A stretch of DNA of 37,779 nt from assembly GCA_964497585.1 (NCBI GenBank), contig CAZCDS010000062.1, forward strand, positions 1-37,779, read 5' to 3'. This document shows positions 8,092 through 15,492 of this stretch, in pieces. The DNA is from CAZCDS01 sp964497585. Its GTDB lineage: Bacteria > Desulfobacterota > Desulfomonilia > Desulfomonilales > Desulfomonilaceae. Below the pieces are notes generated by a model. The model was given only the letters and a program-made list of their open reading frames with translations. It was not told the DNA's origin and did not search any database. Numbering within the stretch: the stretch's first letter is position 1; the number at the start of each line of letters is the position of its first letter. The position numbers and the translations under genes are program-made.

Positions 8092-8301
8092 TCATCTTGG
8101 AATCATTATCACATTGATCTGCTCAAGAATTACAGTCAGTGAATCCATGAACAGTTCGTTGGTAAGTTGCCCTGCCGCCCAGGCAGACACCTCGTCAAGG
8201 GCCTGCTCACACTAGCCGACGTTCAGAGCGGTTCTCACCTCCTTGATTTCCGGCACCACCGGAAAGGTGCCGATTTCCCCGACCTCCGGGGATAGGGGCA
8301 T
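8092..8301 (-). pseudogene. Small gene (68 aa plus in-frame TAG), broken or recoded
   Basis: Read from the ATG at 8301, the frame gives MPLSPEVGEIGTFPVVPEI and continues to ...ALNVG, then TAG at 8212-8214, then CEQALDEVSAWAAGQLTNEL and on to a TGA at 8092. Codons on both sides of the TAG look like coding sequence (G/C-ending third positions in the first half, amphipathic helix pattern in the second). A perfect AAGGAGGTGA lies inside the first half, so translation might start nearby at a non-ATG codon. No ribosome binding site precedes the ATG at 8301. Family unknown. Confidence 0.35.
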
Positions 8302-8495
8302 TCATACGCAAAGTCCGTGTGACAATGCCCCCGAATTATGTGCCACATATTAAGTTGGAGGTAAAGAATCTTTTCCTCCTCACTCACTCCGAAGATCCTG
8401 AGATCTGAGATCAACAGGCAGGGCCAGGGAGAATCGTGAGGCAATACATTTATTGGCGTCACCGATCAAATTCGCCCATGAAGGTGAAGGTCCCC

Positions 8496-11400
8496 TTAGT
8501 CAACTTCGCCCACCAGAATGAACCCAGCCCAGAAAAACGGATGGTCGTAGCCGGCTTCCCTGATCTCTTTCTTGGCCAGCCGCAACGCCTCCAGTCTGCT
8601 CTTCCCTTCTTTGAGATGCCGGAAGAAACTCTCAGTCAGCATGACCGATGATTTCTCCAGAACCGACCAGAGAGTCATCAAGACAGCCTTGGCTCCGGCA
8701 TACTGGAAGGCTCTCCCCATGCCCATCGTGCCTTCTCCGGAGATCCGTCGCCCAAGGCCGGTTTGACACGCGGTGAGAGCAACGACGTCGGAGTTCAGCT
8801 TCAGGCCCATGACCTCGCTCATTCTCAGAAAGCCGTCCTGACCTCTGGGCTGCGCCGGGAGCGTCAACACCAATATCGGCTCCTGTATGCCGGGCAGGTC
8901 CTTGCCGAAATAGCCGTGAGTAGCAAAGACGATCGAGCCGTACGTGGTCAGTGGTTTTTCGAAGAGGATAGGCTTGGACGCCTTCATTCCCGTGTACACA
9001 TCGGTCTTCTTGGGTTCCAGCTCTTTGAGGGTCTTGGCCAACGCACCGGTCAGGGGGAGTCGAAGAAAGATAAGTCCCATCTCATTCTTGATGGAAAGGA
9101 GCTTGTCCTGCGTGGATTTCATGAGTGCCGTGCGTCTGTGCCGGGTGACCTTGGCAAGCCGGGAGTCTTTGACATCGAACACCGGGTCGGCCATCACCAT
9201 TCTGTTTGGAGCCGCTTTTGTGACTTTGCCGAAAGTTCTCGCGAGGCTGAGGGCCGTGATCGACTGGTAGTAGGATATGGGATTCCGGTCTCCGAAGAAT
9301 TCGGCACCTTGGACAGTCGGGTACTTTCCGGCATGGGTTATCTTCCCGGAATCATTCAGGACCAGCATCTCGAAAGGAAGGACTGCAAGCGAATCATCTG
9401 GGACGATTATGACTCGGGTTCCCGCAGGGAGGTCGGAGAGCATGTCCGAGAGAAGCAAATCTGAGAGCTTCTTGCCGGAGTCGAAGTCAAAGGATTTGAG
9501 TTTCTTGATGAAATTTCCTTCGGTCAACTCCAACGGTTCCCTGAACTTCCGAACCATTTCATCCAGATCTTTCCGTGCGATAGGTTTGAAGAGAGCCTTG
9601 ACGAGTTCCTTGCCTTTGGTCAGGTAGATCAGGACGCCTGAGTCGGTCACATCGTATGAGAGAGTCCATTCGTCATCCTTCAGGGTGGCCTGAGACAGAT
9701 CCATTGGCTCTGGGTATTTAGTAGCCGCGAAGAGAGGGTACTTGTCCCGAAGCATCTTGATGTGGTCTTTGATCTTATCTTCCAGTTTCTTGATCTGGGG
9801 TTCCAGGGCTTCGATTGCCAGTTTGTTGTCATTCTCGTACGCTTTCTGACGCTGTTTCTTGAGGGCGGCGAGTTGGTCGGAGATGGCCTGGTCTTTCTTG
9901 ACGACACCCGCAGGAACATCGAATTGCTGTCCTTTTGCTTGTCTCGAAATCGTCTCGGCAAAGACTCTTGCTTTCGTGTACTCCGATCCCTTCATGGCTT
10001 CTTCTGCTTTTTGCATTCGCATGAGTACACGAGCCAGACCCTCATATGGGACTGTCCTGAGAAAGCCATTGATTCGCACGTCGAAGAATCTCTCTCGCTG
10101 GCTTACGGTGAGACTTGTTCGAAGCTCTTCGGTGAAGGCCACGGCTTTTTTGAAGTATTCAGCCGCCTTATCGAAGTTTTTTGTGCCCTCGTAGGTGAGT
10201 CCGAGGCCAGTGTAGGACGTGAATAGGTTCTCCGCATTGTGGCTCATTTCAGCCGATTTCAGCAGTTTTTCGTACTCGTTCTTCGCCTTCTGATAGTTGG
10301 CTTGGAGCAAATGGAAGCGCGCCGTTGTCGGTGTAAAATCCGCATCCATGACAAGGGGTGCGGCTCGGTGAAAATCTCCTTGATTTAGGAAGCAGTTCGC
10401 CATCAGGCTCTTCGGCCACCAAGTTGGAACCTTGATCGACTGCCACGCTGCCAGGCCCTGCTGAAAGTATTCCAACGCCGCATCGTGATTCCCACGATGG
10501 GCCTCGACAGCCCCTAGGTTGTTCAGGATAGTCCCTTCTCCTCGCCGGTCCTTAAGCTCTCGGCAGATGGCAAGATCCTTCTCATAGTGGGAGAGCGCCT
10601 TGTCATACTGTCCCCAGTCAGCAANNNNNNNNNNNNNNNNNNNNNNNNNNNNNNNNNNNNNNNNNNNNNNNNNNNNNNNNNNNNNNNNNNNNNNNNNNNN
10701 NNNNNNNNNNNNNNNNNNNNNNNNAGACTACGCCCAGATTACCTAATGTTTGCCCCTCACCTCGCCGGTCCTTCAGCTCCCGCTTGATAACGAGAGATCT
10801 CTCGTAGAAGGAGACCGCCTTGTCATACTGGCCCCAGTCAGCAAAGACTACGCCCAGATTACCTAATGTTTGCCCCTCACCTCGCCGGTCCTTCAGCTCT
10901 CGGCAGATGGCAAGATCCTTCTCGTAGTGCGACACTGCCTTGTCGTACTGTCCCCAGTCGGAGTAGACATTGCCCAAGTTATTAAGAGCGCTTCCCTCAG
11001 CCCTACGATCTCGGACATCTGTCGCTATCTTCAGAGATTCCTCGTAGCACTTTACCGCCTTGGAGTACTGGCCCCACTCCTTGTAGACAAGGCCCAGGTT
11101 GTTCAGGGTTTGACCTTCCCCTGGCCGGTCGTTCAGCACTCTCTTGATGACCAGCGACTGCTCGTAATGCGATACCGCCCTCCGATATTGTCCCCAATGC
11201 GCAAAGACCAAGCCCAAGTTGTTTAAAGCGTTTCCTTCTCCTCGCCGATCCTTCAGCTCGCGACAAATGTCAAGAGATTTCCGGTAATATGAGACCGCCT
11301 TGTCATACCGGCTCCAGTCAGAGTAGACATTGCCCAGGTTGATTAGAGCGTTTCCCTTTGCCCTAAGGTCGTGGAAGTTCGCGGCTATCTCCAGAGATTC

Positions 11401-11931
11401 CTCGAAGCACTTTACCGCCTTGTCATACTGGCCCCACTCTTTGTAAACAAGGCCCAGGTTGTTGACAGTTTGACCTTCGCCTTGTCGGTCTTTAAGCTCT
11501 CTCTTTATGGCAAGAGACTTCTTGAAATGTGAGACCGCCTTGTCATACTGGGCCCAGTCATAAAATACCAGGCCCAGGTTGTTCAAAGCGCGATCCTCTC
11601 CTCGCCGGTTGTTCAGCTCGCGATAAGTGTCAAGAGACTTCTGGTAGTATGAGACCGCCTTGTCATACTGGCCCCAGTTCGTGTACAGGATGCCCAAGTT
11701 GTTGGCGGCCGCACCCACCTGCTCTTTAAAGCCGCTTTTTTCAAAGATCCGAAGGGCTTTTTCATATTTTTCTACGGCTCGTTTCAAATCCTTGTGGACT
11801 TGAGCCTTTGCATGTAGTTCCAATGCCTCATTGAAAAGCTGAATCCCCTCTTCTTTGGTCTGTCCCCACCCTGCAGACGCCAGAAGTACGAGCGTTACGC
11901 CTATCATGGTCGCAAGAATGGATCGTCTCAT
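8496..11931 (-). CDS. Exported TPR-repeat protein with C-terminal CHAT protease domain (interrupted by assembly gap)
   Basis: One gene split by 100 Ns at 10625-10724; the frames on the two sides differ by one, as expected if the gap length is arbitrary. The start at 11931 gives a signal peptide (RRSILATMIGVTLVLLASAGWG), so the protein is exported. Then come at least nine 40-residue TPR units of the NNLGLVYKEWGQYDKAVKCY type, further degenerate TPRs, a long charged coiled-coil region, and a CHAT (caspase-like) domain. The catalytic pair is visible: His in VFATHGYFGKDLPG and Cys in LTACQTGLG, 90 residues from the C-terminus, followed by the conserved AGAKAVLMTLWSV and HPFFWAGFILVG. CHAT-TPR proteins act as proteases or signalling scaffolds; substrate unknown. 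No toxin or gasdermin-like partner is adjacent. Confidence 0.85.
10560..11720 (-). repeat. Tandem 120-bp TPR-coding repeats
   Basis: Units recur every 120 bases; a shared core (CCGCCTTGTCATACTG, plus strand) is seen near 10813, 10933, 11053, 11173, 11293, 11413, 11533 and 11653, with another unit left of the gap. The 55 bases at 10725-10779 are identical to 10845-10899, showing very recent unit duplication, which is the probable reason the assembly broke here. Copy number in the real genome is unknown. Confidence 0.9.
10625..10724. other. Assembly gap (100 Ns)
   Basis: Exactly 100 unknown bases inside the tandem repeat of the TPR-CHAT gene. The 120-bp periodicity does not stay in phase across it, so it is a placeholder length. 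Confidence 0.98.
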
Positions 11932-12589
11932 GGCAGGCCCCCACATCTCAGCGGTGAAAACCGGAAAGGAACTCCCACAACTATGATCGCCGATTGGCCC
12001 CTATCGGGCAAGTCATTGTTCTTTCCGATTGATTGCGGTCGTCACTTCAGAATCTGTGTCCCACTATCCTGCCCGACAATCATATCCCGTCAGAATCATA
12101 GAACTATATTTGACCTGGCCGCCCATTGAGGTCCACATACTGCCACAGACTAACTCAGAACCTGGACCACTTGTTGGGGGGCAAATCATTGGCGTATGGG
12201 TGCTGAGAAGAAACTAACAAAATGCTGGACTGAGTTACGAGGAGCGCGCGCATATTGATGGTTCAAGCGGAAAGCCGTCGGTGACAAAACTCTCGCCCGT
12301 CTGCCGATCGACGCCGATCCGTCACGACGAAAAATCGCGGACGAATGGCGAGCTTCTCCGATCAGGACACCTGGAGCATATCTGAAGGGTTGCTGCAAGG
12401 AGAAGGAGATCGTCTGCGATTCATGGCAGAAGTGCGGAGTGCGGGTTACCAGCCGACCGGCATAAGATCCTCTTTGATTTTGGCTAGAAGCCGCGGCAGT
12501 ATGAATGGTCACGCTTACCCCCGTGGCATAAATGTGCTCCCCGTGCAAAGCTGACGTAATCATCTTTGCCCCAAATCTACGTTTCCCCG
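11932..12589. other. Gene-poor stretch beside the integrase remnant
   Basis: No intact gene. A minus-strand frame continues from the integrase remnant into 12186-12589, but after about 12590 the translation no longer resembles a recombinase and looks like shadow sequence. The part next to 11931 should hold the promoter of the TPR-CHAT gene; none was chosen. Confidence 0.4.
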
Positions 12590-12960
12590 TGGTCGAAGTT
12601 TCAATCACGAGCTCCCGGTCACGGATCGTAAGATACACGCTCTTCACGTCCTTCTTCCGGTCCCCATGACCCACGACGGCATCGGCCATGAGTGGATGCA
12701 GGCCGCTCCGCATCGGTTTTCCAATTCGGACCCAGCCTATTTTTTTCGGCCAGATTTCCGTCTTTCCCATGTCGAATTCCAGGCTGTCAATCTCCTGCAA
12801 CAGATCTTCGCCTCCGATTCAAGGACTGACACTTTTCACATCCCTTCTCTTGTTCCCGTGCCCGACAATGGCGTCCACAATAAGACAGTGGGAGCCGCTG
12901 CGCATGGCATGGGGGCTCCATACATGCCGAAGGTCATGGACTCGCGGACGCGGGAGTAGC
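12590..12960 (-). pseudogene. Tyrosine-recombinase (integrase) C-terminal remnants, two tandem copies
   Basis: Translating the minus strand gives copy A, with HDLRH (the Arg box of tyrosine recombinases), MRSGSHCLIVDAIVGHGNKR, then DVKSVSP and a TGA at 12819-12821. Continuing in the same frame is EDLLQEIDSLEFDMGKTEIW, which fits an integrase C-terminal tail. Then comes copy B, with MRSGLHPLMADAVVGHGDRK followed by KDVKSVYLTI, including the expected nucleophile Tyr. The catalytic core upstream is missing. I infer a decayed integrase with an internal tandem duplication, marking one edge of the mobile element. The shared GHG(N/D)(K/R)(R/K) blocks make the repeat obvious. Confidence 0.7.
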
Positions 12961-12962
12961 CC

Positions 12963-13517
12963 CTAAACTCCGTTTACGCCGTAGGTGGAGAATCCGGAGT
13001 TCCTGAGCGGCGAACACTTTTCGGGAGGGGGAGGTTGTCGGGCAGCGGTCTTCAAATCCGCCACGGTGACCCGTCCCTCTTCGTCCTGCTCCATCAGGTC
13101 GATGTACGCGCGGAAGGACGGAAGGTCTCCAATTCTGAACTCGAAGAATTCCTCCACGCCAATCACTGCGATGCTAGGATCAAAGGCATCGTGGAAGACC
13201 TTGAGCATGTGCCCCGCCTTTTCGATGAGTTCGCTTTCATCGTCTCCATTGAAGAAATGGATCTCCGTGTCATCCCCGTTCCGCCATGCTTCCCGGTAAA
13301 CGTCGAGCATCTGATCCGGTCTGAGTGGGTCACCCATCAGGTGTTGATGATAGAAGGCCCCTACCGCCTCGTGGATGGCAGATCCAAAGGCCAGGGCCGC
13401 ACTCTTGAACGCAGGAGGGATCTGATCCACGTACTGGAGCTTGTACCGGAGCGGACAGGTCAGATAGGTGCTGAGCTGGGAATACGACACATGGTCGCGC
13501 AGTTGTCCTGTATTCAC
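12963..13517 (-). pseudogene. Second Cas4/RecB-type nuclease, C-terminally truncated (184 aa)
   Basis: This is a diverged copy of the nuclease at 3402-4184: SYSQLSTYLTCPLRYKLQYV, GSAIHEAVGAF, YIDLMEQ and VADLKTAAR align closely. Homology stops right after the catalytic DLK motif; the last 24 residues (from QPPPPEK) are unrelated. The QxxxY motif and the three C-terminal cysteines of the Fe-S cluster are missing, so activity is unlikely. It begins with GTG, with AAAGGAG about nine bases upstream. Its TAG is followed in the same frame by the integrase remnant, suggesting that a deletion joined the two. Confidence 0.75.
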
Positions 13518-13605
13518 TGTACATTTCTCCTTTCGAGGGCAGAACGCACGTATCCAATGGCGCTCCGCCCCCCTCGTTTGTCATCGTTGTTGGTTTGGGA
13601 ATGGT

Positions 13606-14259
13606 CTAAGCGGCTGCTTCACTTTGAAGGATGGTGATCAACTGGCTGGCGGCTTCTCTGGTGAGATCCTCGAACGTGGCGGCGTTGAGGGGAGAAAGCA
13701 TGCGGTTGATGTCCTCTTCCGAGTACTGAACCCTTTTCGTCAGCGCGCGCAAGGCTTTCACTTGGGCCGTAGTCGCCTTTCCACAATTAGCGCAACGTTG
13801 CGCTAATTTCTGATCAGGACCTTTTCCCGTTTCCTCGCAGCCCGCAGCCTCGTTGCTCTTATGTGTCGTTCAGCTGGGCTCGGTGTCAGACACATGCGAG
13901 ACTTCTTCAGCAGAGCAGTACTCCACGCCGAAACCGCCGAACCTCAATGCACGTGCGATAGCTCGGGTCTCTGCCAGCTCAACGAGTGAGTCAGCGAGAC
14001 GGGCATCCCGTTGAGCAGAAGCCGTGCCTGTTCCACCGTACCGACCCTTGTCAGTTTCGACTGTGGTCTTGGCACCCACCATTTCAGAGTCCATCCTGAC
14101 AATCTCTGTTTGGATGCTCAGTTTCTCATTGCCCTCGTGAGCGAGCCGCAGCCTTCCCCCGATTATCGGGAAAGTCCTCGTTTGCCACTCTCCGTTGACC
14201 TTCATCCTTCTGGTGACCAGCTCGTCTTCACGGAACTGGCCGTTTGTGTTTGCGCTCAT
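13606..14259 (-). pseudogene. Second annealing protein gene with in-frame TGA
   Basis: The first 129 residues (FREDELVTRRMKVNGEWQTR, GGRLRLAHEGNEKLSIQTEI, LAETRAIARALRFGGFGVEY) match the protein at 4263-4922. A TGA at 13870-13872 interrupts the frame just after EEVSHVSDTEPS. Reading through it in the same frame gives 87 more codons, including TTAQVKALRALTKRVQYSEE and DINRMLSPLNAATFEDLTRE, which match the C-terminal module of the first copy, to a TAG at 13606. The open frame beyond the stop suggests a recent nonsense change, or two separately made domains. A 24-bp palindrome lies in the linker. Confidence 0.75.
13785..13808. repeat. Perfect 24-bp palindrome
   Basis: The half-site AATTAGCGCAAC is followed directly by its exact reverse complement, with no spacer. 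It falls in the low-complexity linker of the broken second annealing protein gene. The corresponding linker of the first copy has no such sequence. It could be a binding site for a dimeric regulator or the footprint of a small insertion. Confidence 0.9.
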
Positions 14260-14325
14260 CTGTTCCTCCTTTCTTGCTCTTTTCGCCCATCAGTGGATTT
14301 AGAGACCGTGCGCAGGCGGGACTCC

Positions 14326-14472
14326 TCAGCGTTTTAGCGCATAGTATCCAGCTACCGCCGTTGCCGCCGCGTCATCGAGAGGCCCGGGAATTGGATTGAG
14401 AACGAAATAAAGCAGCAAAAGAAGCACGATCCGACCCAATCCGACTCCCTCCTGTCCTCGTGGTTCGTACAT
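14326..14472 (-). CDS. Small membrane protein (48 aa)
   Basis: The ATG at 14472 has an excellent ribosome binding site (AAGGAGG, six bases away). The peptide has a short polar start, one transmembrane helix (IVLLLLLYFVLNPIPGPLDD) and a short C-terminal part with AAATAVAGYYALKR. The PGPLDD ending resembles small YkvA/DUF1232-like membrane proteins, but this is only a local resemblance. It lies between the conserved box at 14516 and the second annealing gene (start 14259) and is probably cotranscribed with it. TGA stop. Confidence 0.6.
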   Translation of the reverse strand: MYEPRGQEGVGLGRIVLLLLLYFVLNPIPGPLDDAAATAVAGYYALKR

Positions 14473-14515
14473 TGTGCACCTCCTTCTTCGTAATAAGGTC
14501 TATCCCTCTGGAGAG

Positions 14516-14532
14516 ACCCACAAACCCCATAA
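14516..14532 (-). promoter_or_regulatory. Conserved upstream box of the recombination cassette, copy 2
   Basis: Minus strand TTATGGGGTTTGTGGGT, matching the box at 5096-5111 apart from one extra G and one substitution. It precedes the 48-aa gene by about 45 bases, which suits a promoter or operator for the second cassette. Confidence 0.45.
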
Positions 14533-14936
14533 CTATTCTTGATTCTGAGGGAATATGACTGACTGCTAAGTCGGGAAGTGTGAAAATCGCACAAATGCTA
14601 GTACTATTATCCTTGTGGGATTGTGCTTGGCGGGGGGGCGAGCGGTGAAGTGAGGTCAGAAATAGGATCTTCGCCCGCCCCGATCGCTAGCTCAACCACG
14701 CTCGGGAACAGTTCAGGCTACGATGGCAAAGTCTTCGTACGGATAATCAGCGACGAGACCCCGGTCAGCGTACTATACTGAAACTGCCGAGTGAAACGGA
14801 GAAAGGCTCTGATGGGAAGCAACTTGTCGAGGGATGGCTCGGCCAGAGCTGATCGATTCGAGCGATCGGGCGCGGAGGATTTGGCGTCCCGCCTATCCCC
14901 TTGAAAACATCATCGGACGATAGACCTGTGATGCCT

Positions 14937-15016
14937 AAAAAAAGACCCTTGCCCGAAGGGCGAAATGGACAATCGATTCAACGCCCCTGGTTGTCCAAAA
15001 AAAAGGCTCTTGGCCA
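14937..15016 (-). terminator. Two minus-strand hairpin/T-tract signals in tandem
   Basis: On the minus strand, GGC-CAAGA-GCC is followed by eight Ts (14997-15015). About 35 bases later CCCTT-CGGGC-AAGGG is followed by TC and seven Ts (14937-14962). Between them GGACAA and TTGTCC could pair. No protein gene on the minus strand precedes them within 470 bases, so they may end an unannotated small RNA or antisense transcript, or may simply insulate the sensor-kinase promoter. Confidence 0.4.
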
Positions 15017-15301
15017 ATCACCGCAGAACCATTGAGGCGTCTCCTCGCTAGACCTCCGGTGGCTTGAGGATCTTTCACTTTGTTGTTCGCACACCGGTTT
15101 TCCGGCGTCGGTCCCCGCTATGCTGACCTTTGGACACTGTCTAATAGGTCCCGCAGCAGCTTTCGGGAATTCTGCAAATACACCTGCTCGCTTGACTCAA
15201 GGATTCAGACAATCGAGAGTCACCCTGATAGATTTCCGTTGACGAGAGCCCCTCTCAGATCTTATACTGGAATCAGTCGTAGAGTGCAGTTGAGAATCAC
15301 C

Positions 15302-15316
15302 TGGCCATCGGGTTGC
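15302..15316 (+). promoter_or_regulatory. Candidate sigma-54 (-24/-12) promoter of the two-component operon
   Basis: TGGCCATCGGGTTGC carries the GG and GC dinucleotides at the exact ten-base spacing and matches the consensus TGGC and TTGC blocks. Predicted transcription start is near 15328, about 165 bases upstream of the kinase ATG. The downstream operon encodes a sigma-54 activator, so autoregulation is plausible. Identified by eye only. Confidence 0.5.
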
Positions 15317-15492
15317 GTCCCAAGGGTGTATCCCGGAAAAATGGCAGATTTCCTCCGGTTGCGAAGCTCACTTACCGGCCGGCAGCGGCTTGGCGGCTGA
15401 CAAGTTACCGAGAGGGGTACCAGTCCGAGCGGCGACCCACGCTATGGCCTTATCCCGTGTATTTTTGAAGGTCATAGTCCAACGATGAAACG

